A stretch of 64,000 bases of DNA from Microbacterium pseudoresistens. Lineage in GTDB: Bacteria; Actinomycetota; Actinomycetes; Actinomycetales; Microbacteriaceae. Numbering within the stretch: the first letter of the stretch is position 1; every line of letters begins with the position of its first letter. This document shows positions 16,812 to 24,344 of this stretch, piece by piece. The position numbers and the translations under genes are program-made. The stretch lies in assembly GCF_013409745.1 (NCBI RefSeq), contig NZ_JACCBH010000001.1, forward strand, positions 1,984,001-2,048,000. The letters are read 5' to 3'. The notes under the pieces are model-generated. The model made no database searches. It saw nothing but the letters and a program-made list of their open reading frames with translations, and had not been told where the DNA came from.

Positions 16812-17813
16812 CTACTTCAACGATCCCGGCCAGACGAGCTCCGCGGGGTCCAGCTCCTCCGTCTGGTCGCCGTACTTGATCAGCAGATCCTGGGCCTTCT
16901 CGAAGCCCTCGACGTTCACGTGCGGGTCGGCGGTGCCCCAGATCGCGATGGAGGCGGCCTCTTCGGTGAGTCCGAGATGGTCGATGAGCGTCTTGCGCGC
17001 CTCGTCCATGTTCTCGCGAGCGAGGTCCTGCGATTCGATGTTCGCATCGCTGAACGCCTTGACGATGTCCTCGTTCGCATCGATGTACTGCTGCGAGGTG
17101 GTGATCAGGCCCACCGCCATGTTCGGGAACGTCTCCACGTTGGGCTTGCCGATGATCTCGGCGCCCACGCCCAGCGCCTCGCTCGTGAAGGGCGCCTGGA
17201 TCACGGCCGCGGCGAGGTCGCCGGAGGCGAGGGCCGCCGTCATCTGGCCGAAGGGGAGCTGGACGAGCTCAACGGAGTCGGGGTCGCCGCCGTCGTTGGC
17301 GATCATGTCGAGCGCCGAGTACGTGTTCAGCGAGGCCAGGCCGACCACGCCCAGCGCCTTGCCCTCGATCTGGCCGGCCGAGGTGATGCCCGACCCGGGC
17401 GCGGCGACGAGGGCGTTGCCCTCCTCGGGCTCTTCGTGATCCTTCTGCTGTCCTTCGGGAGTGGCGACGGCACGGATCGGGATCCCGTTGAGGTTGGCGT
17501 TGATCACGTGCACGACCGTGGCGAACCCGAAGTCGTACTGTCCGCTGGCGACGCCGGAGATGATCGCGGCGACATCGGTCTGGGGCACCAGCTCGAGTTC
17601 GAGGCCGTGCTCGGCGAAGACGCCCTCCTGCATGCCGTAGAGCATCGGTGCGTTGCCGTTGTAGGGGTTGATCGCCACGGTGACTTTGGTGAGTTCGCCG
17701 TCGCCGCCGCTCTCCTCGCCCGCGGAGGAGTCTCCGGAGCAGGCGGTGAGGAACAGCGCGGATGCGGCGAGTGCGGCACCGGCCGCCAGAGCCTTGCGTA
17801 GGGAATTCTTCAT
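16812..17813 (-). CDS. ABC transporter substrate-binding lipoprotein (NMT1/TauA-like)
   Basis: 333-aa extracellular binding protein. The signal peptide ends in the lipobox FLTAC with the lipidated Cys25, followed by a Ser/Gly/Glu-rich linker and a periplasmic-binding-protein type 2 fold: TVAINPYNGNAPMLYGMQEG, then SGVASGQYDFGF, then GKALGVVG. This family binds sulfonates, pyrimidine precursors, nitrate or aromatic acids. First gene of the six-gene uptake/ThDP operon. RBS GAAGGAAG just upstream of the ATG. Ligand not predictable from sequence. Confidence 0.92.
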   Translation of the reverse strand: MKNSLRKALAAGAALAASALFLTACSGDSSAGEESGGDGELTKVTVAINPYNGNAPMLYGMQEGVFAEHGLELELVPQTDVAAIISGVASGQYDFGFATVVHVINANLNGIPIRAVATPEGQQKDHEEPEEGNALVAAPGSGITSAGQIEGKALGVVGLASLNTYSALDMIANDGGDPDSVELVQLPFGQMTAALASGDLAAAVIQAPFTSEALGVGAEIIGKPNVETFPNMAVGLITTSQQYIDANEDIVKAFSDANIESQDLARENMDEARKTLIDHLGLTEEAASIAIWGTADPHVNVEGFEKAQDLLIKYGDQTEELDPAELVWPGSLK

Positions 17814-18060
17814 CGATCTTCCTTCGGGTACGGCGAGTGCGATGACCTCGCACTCTCGGTTTGTCTCTGGGCGGGCACCGCCGACGGATCGGGTCGACTG
17901 GGGTCGTCCCGGTGCTCGTCGGGGATGGATCGCGGTGCTGTGTTCCGGTCCAGTGGGGTGGATCCGGGGGCTTCCTCGTCCTCCGGGTCCTCTTCAGCGT
18001 AGGGCGGCTCTGATAGTCCGCAATGGCCGGAAAGCTCTCACGTGATAACCGTTGATGCTC
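17814..18060 (-). promoter_or_regulatory. Promoter and long leader of the uptake operon
   Basis: 247 nt with no gene. On the minus strand TTGCGG, a 16-nt spacer and TACGCT (complement of 17996-18001) form a reasonable -35/-10 pair. If used, the mRNA would carry a leader of about 180 nt ending with the inverted repeat at 17835-17855. I recognise no known riboswitch class in it. Confidence 0.35.
17835..17855 (-). promoter_or_regulatory. Perfect inverted repeat in the leader of the uptake operon
   Basis: GAGTGCGA, a 5-nt loop, then TCGCACTC: an 8-bp perfect dyad 21 nt upstream of the lipoprotein start codon. It could be an operator palindrome or an mRNA hairpin that affects access to the ribosome-binding site. 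It has no U-run, so it is not a simple terminator. Confidence 0.5.
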
Positions 18061-18876
18061 TCATGTCGTGTGGATCATCACGCCCCCGTCGATCACGAAG
18101 ACGGCGCCCGTGATGTGGGATGACGCGGGCGAGGCGAGCAGCAGGGCGAGGCCCTCGATCTCCTCCGGTTCGGCCAGGCGGTCCAGGGCGGTCGCCCTGG
18201 TCAGCGCCTCGAGCATCTCGCCGTTTCCGGCGTTGCCGCGGCCGATCCCGGTCAGGAAAGATCCGGGTGCGATGGCGTTGACCCGGATGCCGCGCGGGGC
18301 GAGCTCGGCAGCGGCGTTGCGCACGAGGTGCGATACGGCCGCCTTGGTCGCCGAGTACGCGTAGCCGACGAGCGGGTCGGCGCGGTGACCGGCCACCGAC
18401 GAGGTCACCACGATCCGCCCGCCGTCGTTCATCCTCGCGGCGGCGCCCCGGACGGTGTGCATGGTGCCCGTGAGATTCGTTTCGAGCACCTGTGCCCAGC
18501 GCTCGTCGTCGATCCGCGCCAGTACGCCGTCGCCGAAGTGGTGTCCGCGCCCGGCCGAGATGCCGGCGTTGGCGAAGACGATGTCCAGCCCGTCCCCCCA
18601 CGACGACGCCGCGTCGAGGGCGCGTTCGACCGACGCGCGGTCTCGGATGTCGACCACGGCGCCGCGCACTTCGCATCCTTCGTCGGCCAGCTCGTCCACA
18701 GCCGCGGCCAGGGACTCGGCGGCGACGTCGGCGAGCGTCACGCGGGCGCCGTTGCGCGCGAGTACGCGTGCGAACGCCTGACCCAGCCCGGAGGCGGCAC
18801 CGGTGACCAGCGCTCCTCGCCCTCGGACGTCGAAGAGGCGCTCGGGCGCGGATGGGTTCTCGTGGGTCCCCGTCAT
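18061..18876 (-). CDS. SDR-family NAD(P)-dependent oxidoreductase
   Basis: 271-aa classical short-chain dehydrogenase. Cofactor motif TGAASGLG at residues 25-32, NAG in FANAGIS, catalytic serine in VTSSVAG and the YxxxK pair in YAYSATK. The C-terminal ITGAVFVIDGG is typical. The ATG is selected because it overlaps the LysR stop by one base (TGATG). It is the last gene of a hydrolase-LysR-SDR operon; likely reduces or oxidises a carbonyl/alcohol in the same catabolic programme. Confidence 0.9.
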   Translation of the reverse strand: MTGTHENPSAPERLFDVRGRGALVTGAASGLGQAFARVLARNGARVTLADVAAESLAAAVDELADEGCEVRGAVVDIRDRASVERALDAASSWGDGLDIVFANAGISAGRGHHFGDGVLARIDDERWAQVLETNLTGTMHTVRGAAARMNDGGRIVVTSSVAGHRADPLVGYAYSATKAAVSHLVRNAAAELAPRGIRVNAIAPGSFLTGIGRGNAGNGEMLEALTRATALDRLAEPEEIEGLALLLASPASSHITGAVFVIDGGVMIHTT

Positions 18877-19772
18877 CAGGGCTCTCCCTTCTCCTTCTGC
18901 CATGGCCGCATGGCCAGGAAGTTGCGCAGCACGCTTGGCTGGGCGCCCTCGGCCCAGATGAGCCCCATGGTGAGCTGGGCGGGGCTGCCCTCGATCGGCA
19001 CGAACGCGACGCCTTTCTGCGGGGCGATGCGCGCCGAAGCGGGCACGAACCCGACGCCGAGTCCGGAGGCGACCAGGCCCGTCGAGACCCAGGTGGAGTT
19101 GACCTCCTGGGCGACCCGCGGGCTGAAGCCCGCCTCGTTGCACTGCGCGACGTAGTAGTCGTGCAATTGCGGCTCGACCCGCCGGTCGATGAGGATGAGA
19201 TCCTCGTCGGCGAGCTCGGCCAGGTTCACCGCATCGCGCTCGGCGAGGCGGTGCCCCTCCGGTACGGCGATGACGACCTCTTGGGTCGAGACCGGCTCGT
19301 GCAGGATTCCCGGGGTCGGCTCGATGGGGAGCCGGGTGAACGCGCAGTGCACGTCCCCGCTGGCGACCTGTTCGAGCGCGCGGCGGCTGGTCAGTTCTGC
19401 CAGACGGATGCGCACCTGCGGGTAGGCCTCGCGATAGCGCCGCAGCGCGCGCGGGACGACGCCGGCGAGCGCCGGCTGGATGAAGCCCATGTTCAGATGT
19501 CCGACCCTGCCTTCGCTGACGGCGATGGCCCGGGCCTTGGCGCCGTCGGCCAGGGCGAGCACGGCGATCGCCTCGTCGAGGAAGGTGCGACCCGCCTCGG
19601 TGAGCGTCACGTGCCGGCGATCCCGGTCGAGCAGGCGCAGGCCGAGCTCGGCCTCGAGCGAGCTGATCTGCTTGCTCAGGGCGGGCTGCACGATGTGCAG
19701 CTTCTCGGCCGCCTTGCGGAAGTGCAGTTCCTCCGCGACGGCCACGAAATAGCGCAGGTGTCGCAGCTCCAT
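18876..19772 (-). CDS. LysR-family transcriptional regulator
   Basis: 298-aa regulator: N-terminal winged HTH (residues 1-60, FRKAAEKLHIVQPALSKQIS) and a PBP2-like effector domain (about 90-295), similar in style to BenM/CatM regulators of aromatic degradation. The start overlaps the hydrolase stop by one base, so it is an internal gene of the operon it may control. The divergent region 20552-20733 contains an ATCACT-N4-AGTGAT palindrome that is a candidate binding site. Probable effector: an aromatic pathway intermediate (inference). Confidence 0.92.
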   Translation of the reverse strand: MELRHLRYFVAVAEELHFRKAAEKLHIVQPALSKQISSLEAELGLRLLDRDRRHVTLTEAGRTFLDEAIAVLALADGAKARAIAVSEGRVGHLNMGFIQPALAGVVPRALRRYREAYPQVRIRLAELTSRRALEQVASGDVHCAFTRLPIEPTPGILHEPVSTQEVVIAVPEGHRLAERDAVNLAELADEDLILIDRRVEPQLHDYYVAQCNEAGFSPRVAQEVNSTWVSTGLVASGLGVGFVPASARIAPQKGVAFVPIEGSPAQLTMGLIWAEGAQPSVLRNFLAMRPWQKEKGEP

Positions 19773-20551
19773 CAGTTCTCCAGATGTCCGGTGGCGGCGC
19801 GGAACGCCTCGGGCTGCTCCACGTGCGGAAGATGGCCCGCGTCGTCGATGACGGTGAGGCGCGTGTGCGGGAGGGCGTCGGTCCAGGCGCGCGACGTGGA
19901 TGCGGGGATGATCCCGTCTTGTCTTCCCCAGATCAGGTGCACGAGCATGCGCAGGGCGGCCAGGCGCCCGGCGAGGCCGGGATCGTGCATGTACGGGTCG
20001 CCGGCCACGCGGCGCGCGGTCGCGCGGCTCCGCGCGAGAAGCGCCGCGGTCTCTGCCGAAGGCGGCGGTCCCTGGCGGAAGGCCCGGGTCGCGAAGGTGA
20101 GCGGCACCGTCTGCGCCGGACTCAGTGCGAACGTGTCGGGGGGCGGCTCGTCGCCCACGAGACCTGCGGGATCGATCAGCGTGAGGGTGCGGATCCGCTC
20201 GGGGCGCAGCAGCGCGGTCTCCGCGGCGATCCATCCGCCCAGCGAGCAGCCGACGAGGTCGACGCGGTCGAGCTTCTCCTCGTCGAGCAGGCGGGCGTAG
20301 CCCAGAGCGAAGTCCGCCACGCCGTCGAAGCCCGCATCCGCGCTGCGCAGGAAGCCGGGGTGGTCGGGGCGGATGAGCCGTCGCCGCGCGGCGAGCCGTG
20401 CGATCGCGGGGATCATCGCCCCGGAGTCGCCCACGCCGTGCAGGTAGAGCAGAGGCGGGCCTGAGCCGGCTTCGAGGCACAGGAGCGCGCCCATCGAGGT
20501 CTCGTGCCGGTGCGTCTCCACGTCGCGCTCCCCGGATCCGCTCACCGTCAT
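19772..20551 (-). CDS. Alpha/beta-fold hydrolase
   Basis: 259-aa serine hydrolase. Oxyanion motif LYLHGVGDSG (36-45), nucleophile elbow GCSLGG with Ser103, acid Asp in WGRQDGIIP and catalytic His in DDAGHLPHVEQP. The architecture is that of meta-cleavage-product hydrolases, lactonases and esterases (MhpC/PcaD-like). The ATG at 20551 is preferred because the upstream extension is Arg-rich and not family-like. First gene of the operon with LysR and SDR, transcribed divergently from the fumarylpyruvate-hydrolase-like gene. Confidence 0.88.
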   Translation of the reverse strand: MTVSGSGERDVETHRHETSMGALLCLEAGSGPPLLYLHGVGDSGAMIPAIARLAARRRLIRPDHPGFLRSADAGFDGVADFALGYARLLDEEKLDRVDLVGCSLGGWIAAETALLRPERIRTLTLIDPAGLVGDEPPPDTFALSPAQTVPLTFATRAFRQGPPPSAETAALLARSRATARRVAGDPYMHDPGLAGRLAALRMLVHLIWGRQDGIIPASTSRAWTDALPHTRLTVIDDAGHLPHVEQPEAFRAATGHLEN

Positions 20552-20733
20552 CGGCGCTCTCCACTCGTGCGTCCTCCGCTCAGCGTAATGCCATTGCAAT
20601 CCCCGCGACCCCCTGGCCGATTCCTCGTGGTGATCACTCGATAGTGATTGGCTCTTGGCCTCCACGCGCACGCGAGGGTTAGCGTTGCGGCGTGATCGCA
20701 CCAGGGGCGATCCCTGGACGACAGGAGGATCCG
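20552..20733. promoter_or_regulatory. Divergent regulatory region with LysR-like operator and promoter
   Basis: 182 nt between two catabolic operons. A dyad ATCACT-CGAT-AGTGAT sits at 20633-20648, and a self-complementary ATTGCAAT at 20593-20600. On the plus strand TAGCGT (20680-20685) is a good -10, placing transcription start near 20692. The dyad lies about 35 bp upstream of that -10, where LysR activators typically bind. A strong AGGAGG precedes the ATG at 20734. Confidence 0.55.
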
Positions 20734-21609
20734 ATGAAGCTTGCCCTGTTCGACGATCACCGGCTCGGTGTGCTCAGTGAGGACGAGGCCCATCTGATCG
20801 ACGTGACCACGGCGATCCCTGCCTCAGACCGCGACCCGTTGACGGCGGGCTGGTGGCGCGGGCTCTGCCGGGACTGGACCGAGCTGCGCGAGCAGATCGA
20901 GTCGGCGGCCTCGTCGCGCACGCCGATCCCGCTCGGCGACGTCCATCTGCGCGCCCCCGTGCTGGGCCCGACCAAGATCATCGCCGCGGCCAGCAACTAT
21001 CGCGCGCACGTCGCCGAGATGCACGACGTGCAGGAGCGCACCCTGGGGACGGTGCACGCCTGGATGATGGAGTTCGACGTCTTCCTGAAGGCGCCCTCCT
21101 CCGTGACCGATCCGGCCGGGCCGATCGTCCTGCCGCGCGCAGTGCTGGACGAGGATCGGGAGATCCATCACGAGTCCGAGCTCGTCGTGGTGATCGGGAA
21201 GGGTGGCAAGGACATCCCCGCCGCCGAGGCGTCCGAGCACGTCTTCGGATACTCGATCGGGCTGGACATCACGGTGCGCAGCCCCGCCGACCGCTCCCGC
21301 CGCAAGAGCTACGACACCTTCAGCCCGATCGGTCCGTGGATCCGCCTGCGCGACGAGGGGTACGACGCGAGCGGCGTCGACATCTCGCTCACGGTCGACG
21401 GCGCGGTGCGCCAGCAGGTGAACACGAGCGATCTGATCATGAACGTGGACGAGATCGTCTCCTACGCCTCGAGAATCATGACCCTCAACCCCGGGGACGT
21501 CATCTTCACCGGGGCGCCTCCCGGCGTCGGCCCGATCCGGGCGGGTGAGCGGCTGGTCACCGAGATCGAGGGCATCGGTACGATGACCACCGAGGTCGTG
21601 GCGGGATGA
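20734..21609 (+). CDS. Fumarylacetoacetate hydrolase family protein (likely fumarylpyruvate hydrolase)
   Basis: 291-aa FAH-fold enzyme. The metal-binding acidic cluster lies in DREIHHESELVVVIG, with the family segments AASNYRAHVAEM, GYSIGLDITVR, KSYDTFSPIGPW and MTLNPGDVIFTGAPPGVG. Together with gentisate dioxygenase and the MDMPI homologue 12 kb away it would complete the gentisate route to fumarate and pyruvate. Start ATG is backed by a perfect AGGAGG 5-6 nt upstream. A GTG 14 codons earlier lies exactly 6 nt after a TAGCGT -10 and could give a longer leaderless form. Overlaps the following SDR gene by 4 nt. Confidence 0.88.
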   Translation: MKLALFDDHRLGVLSEDEAHLIDVTTAIPASDRDPLTAGWWRGLCRDWTELREQIESAASSRTPIPLGDVHLRAPVLGPTKIIAAASNYRAHVAEMHDVQERTLGTVHAWMMEFDVFLKAPSSVTDPAGPIVLPRAVLDEDREIHHESELVVVIGKGGKDIPAAEASEHVFGYSIGLDITVRSPADRSRRKSYDTFSPIGPWIRLRDEGYDASGVDISLTVDGAVRQQVNTSDLIMNVDEIVSYASRIMTLNPGDVIFTGAPPGVGPIRAGERLVTEIEGIGTMTTEVVAG

Positions 21610-22379
21610 CCGCGCTCGTCGAGAGCATAGGGCTCGTCGAGGGCAAAGTCGTCGTCGTCACCGGCGGGTCCAGCGGCATCGGTCGGGCCGTATGCCGGCT
21701 GGCGGCCAGCGAGGGGGCCGCCGGGATCGTGGTGGCGGCTCTGCACGAGCAGCCGCGCGAAGGCGGCCGCCCCATCGCCGAGGAGCTCGCCGAGGCGGGA
21801 ACGCCGCACGCCTTCGTGCGCGCCGACGTCACCCGGCCCGAGGACTTCGACGCCGTGATCGCGGCCGCCGACGGGATGGGCGGCGTGGACGTGCTCGTCA
21901 CATGCGCCGGCATCAGCGACAGCGTGGATGTGCTCGAGGTCACTCCCGAGCGGATGCGCCGGGTCATGGGCGTCAACTTCGAGGGCACGGTGTTCGCCTG
22001 TCAGGCGGCGGCGCGATCCATGCGCGCACGGGAGGTGCCCGGCTCGATCGTCACGATCTCCTCGGTGGGCGGGATGCGCGGGTTCGCGCACGCCGCGACC
22101 TATTCGGCATCGAAGGGCGCGGTGCGCACCTTCACCTATGCGCTGGCCGATGCGCTGGGCCCGCACGGCATCCGAGTCAACGCGATCCACCCGGGGCAGG
22201 TCGAGACGGAGATGCTGCGCGTCGAGATGCGCGGCGGCTCACCGATCCGCATCCCGCTGGGGCGCAAGGGCACGCCGGAGGAGATCGCCGAGGTCGTCCT
22301 CTTCGCCGCGAGCGATCGCGCCGGCTACCTTCATGGCGCCTCGCTCGTCGTCGACGGCGGATACTCTGCTGTGATCTGA
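21606..22379 (+). CDS. SDR-family NAD(P)-dependent oxidoreductase
   Basis: 257-aa short-chain dehydrogenase with TGGSSGIG (19-26), CAGIS, the catalytic serine in TISSVGG, YSASK, and the C-terminal HGASLVVDGG. The start overlaps the FAH gene stop by 4 nt (ATGA), so the two proteins are translationally coupled. It probably acts on the same aromatic-derived intermediates (e.g. an alcohol or ketone side chain) but the substrate is unknown. Followed by a change of functional context (two-component system) after 50 nt. Confidence 0.9.
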   Translation: MTALVESIGLVEGKVVVVTGGSSGIGRAVCRLAASEGAAGIVVAALHEQPREGGRPIAEELAEAGTPHAFVRADVTRPEDFDAVIAAADGMGGVDVLVTCAGISDSVDVLEVTPERMRRVMGVNFEGTVFACQAAARSMRAREVPGSIVTISSVGGMRGFAHAATYSASKGAVRTFTYALADALGPHGIRVNAIHPGQVETEMLRVEMRGGSPIRIPLGRKGTPEEIAEVVLFAASDRAGYLHGASLVVDGGYSAVI

Positions 22380-22429
22380 GAGGCACCGTGATCTGAGACA
22401 TTCCGGACTCCTCGCTAGGCTGGGATGTC

Positions 22430-23125
22430 ATGAGCAGTGTGGCCCTGATCGACGACCACGAGTCGGTGCGTCTGGGATTGTCTGCTGCGCTGGACGCGGC
22501 TGATTTCACCGTCGTGTTCTCCGGTGCGGGTGTCGCGGAGTATCTGGAGCACCGGCGGCGCACGGCCTCGCGCCCGGCGGATGTCGTGCTGCTCGATCTC
22601 ACCCTCGGCGACGGGACGACGGTCACCGAGAACGTCGCACGCCTCGTCGCCGACGGCTCCAGCGTCGTGATCCACAGCGTCGCCGATCGGCCCGCGGCCG
22701 TGCGCGAAGCGCTGGTCGCGGGTGCCGCGGGTGTGATCAGCAAGTCCTCTCCGCTCGACGACGTGCTCGCGGCGGTGCGCACGGTCGCGCGCGGGGATGC
22801 GCTGAACAACGTCGAATGGGCGAGCGCGATCGACGGCGACCGGGCTTTCGCGGATGCGCAGCTGGCGGCGCGCGAGCGCGAGGTGCTGCGCCTGTATGCC
22901 ACGGGGCTGCCGCTGAAGGCCGTCGCCGAGCGGCTGGGTGTGGCGTATTCGACGGCGAAGGAGAACATCACCCGCATCCGGGTGAAGTACGTCGAGGTCG
23001 GCAGGCCCGCGCCCACCAAGGTCGACCTGCTGCGCCGTGCGATGGAGGACGGCATCGTGCTGCCGCCGGAGGATTCGCCGCCCGAGCCCACGCCGCCCGC
23101 GGAAGCCGTGTCGAGTGGCCCCTGA
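22430..23125 (+). CDS. LuxR/NarL-family response regulator
   Basis: 231-aa regulator: receiver domain with acidic pocket IDDH (Asp8/Asp9), phospho-acceptor Asp56 in LLDLTLG and conserved Lys105 in ISKSS, then a LuxR-type HTH (about 143-205) with AAREREVLRLYATGLPLKAVA. C-terminal tail is Pro/Glu-rich. TAGGCT lies 8 nt before the ATG, a near-leaderless promoter. Overlaps the sensor kinase gene by 11 bp. Conserved actinobacterial organisation; stimulus unknown. Confidence 0.92.
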   Translation: MSSVALIDDHESVRLGLSAALDAADFTVVFSGAGVAEYLEHRRRTASRPADVVLLDLTLGDGTTVTENVARLVADGSSVVIHSVADRPAAVREALVAGAAGVISKSSPLDDVLAAVRTVARGDALNNVEWASAIDGDRAFADAQLAAREREVLRLYATGLPLKAVAERLGVAYSTAKENITRIRVKYVEVGRPAPTKVDLLRRAMEDGIVLPPEDSPPEPTPPAEAVSSGP

Positions 23126-24344
23126 GGGGAGCCTGCGCGAGGCGTGGGAGCAGATCCCCTCTCCAGGACGGCTCGGACAGGGGCTGGAGAGCTTCGCGGG
23201 GCGCCGGATCGAGCGCCTGATCGCGATCGCGGTCGGCGTGGGCGCGCTCGCCCTCGGGGCGCAGGCCCTGGTGGCGGCCCTCAGCACGCTGCGCTTCGTG
23301 GACTTCCCCCATATCGGCACGATGCTGCTCGTGTTCGTGCCCTGGGTCGCGATGCTCGTCGCGTGCGCCGTCGGGCGCGGGGTGCGCTGGGCGGCAGGCA
23401 CCTTCACGCTCGCCTACATCCTCGTGCTGATCCTGTGGCCCTTCGTCGCCGTGCACTCGGTGGCCGTGCCGAACCATCAGCCGTGGATCTTCTTCCTCGT
23501 CAACGTCGCAGGCGTCGCGGCCGTCGCCGCGTTCCCGCTGCTCGTCCAGGTGCTCTGGGCGCTGGGTGGCCCGCTGCTGTACGGCCTCGTTCGTCTCGCG
23601 CAGGGCGACTTCCAGCGCGAGTTCTGGGTCACCACGGCCTTCGATGTCTCGTTCACGTTGATCCTCGGCCTCGTGCTCGTCACCCTCGGGTGGATGTTCC
23701 GCTCGGTCGCGGCCGGCGTCGACGACGCGCGGGGTCGGGCGGTGGCCTCGTACACCGAGGCCGCCGCCACGGCGGCCCGCGAGCAGGAGCGCGTCGCCGT
23801 GGCCGCGCTCATGCACGACAGCGTGCTGGCGGCCCTCATCTCGGCCGAACGCGCAGGCACCGAGCGCCAGCGCGACCTGGCCGTCGCGATGGCGAGAGAA
23901 GCGCTCACACGGCTCGCCAATGCCGAGGCAGACGACGCGCAGGAGGGCAGCGACGATCCGGTCTCGGTGGAGCGGATCGCCGATGATCTGCGCCACGCCC
24001 TCGTGGAGCTGGATGCCGACGCCGAGCTCGACCAGTTCGGGCACGGCGCCGTGCCCGACCACGTCGCGCGCGCCGTCGCCCTGGCCGCGCGTCAGGCGAT
24101 CGGCAACGCCGTGACCCATGCCGGCGGGCGCGGCCTCGCCATCGCCGTCGAAGGCCACGGCGACACCGGGATCACTGTGAAGGTGAGCGACACCGGCGGC
24201 GGCTTCGACGCCGAGCAGGTGGGGCCGGACCGGCTCGGCATCCGGGCGTCGATCCTCGCCAGGATGACCGCGGTCGGCGGCGTCGCGACGATCGAGTCCG
24301 ACGGGCACGGCACGATCGTCACGCTCGGATGGTCGCGGCCATGA
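23115..24344 (+). CDS. DesK/LiaS-type sensor histidine kinase
   Basis: 409-aa membrane kinase. About five or six hydrophobic segments lie between residues 28 and 205. The HisKA_3 dimerisation helix carries the phospho-acceptor in MHDSVLAAL, and the C-terminal HATPase has the N box (RQAIGNAVTHAGG) and G box (VSDTGGGFD, LGIRASI). The GTG start is chosen inside the regulator's 3' end because family homology begins only there; GGAAG lies about 10 nt upstream. Partners: the preceding response regulator and the following membrane protein. Confidence 0.88.
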   Translation: MAPEGSLREAWEQIPSPGRLGQGLESFAGRRIERLIAIAVGVGALALGAQALVAALSTLRFVDFPHIGTMLLVFVPWVAMLVACAVGRGVRWAAGTFTLAYILVLILWPFVAVHSVAVPNHQPWIFFLVNVAGVAAVAAFPLLVQVLWALGGPLLYGLVRLAQGDFQREFWVTTAFDVSFTLILGLVLVTLGWMFRSVAAGVDDARGRAVASYTEAAATAAREQERVAVAALMHDSVLAALISAERAGTERQRDLAVAMAREALTRLANAEADDAQEGSDDPVSVERIADDLRHALVELDADAELDQFGHGAVPDHVARAVALAARQAIGNAVTHAGGRGLAIAVEGHGDTGITVKVSDTGGGFDAEQVGPDRLGIRASILARMTAVGGVATIESDGHGTIVTLGWSRP

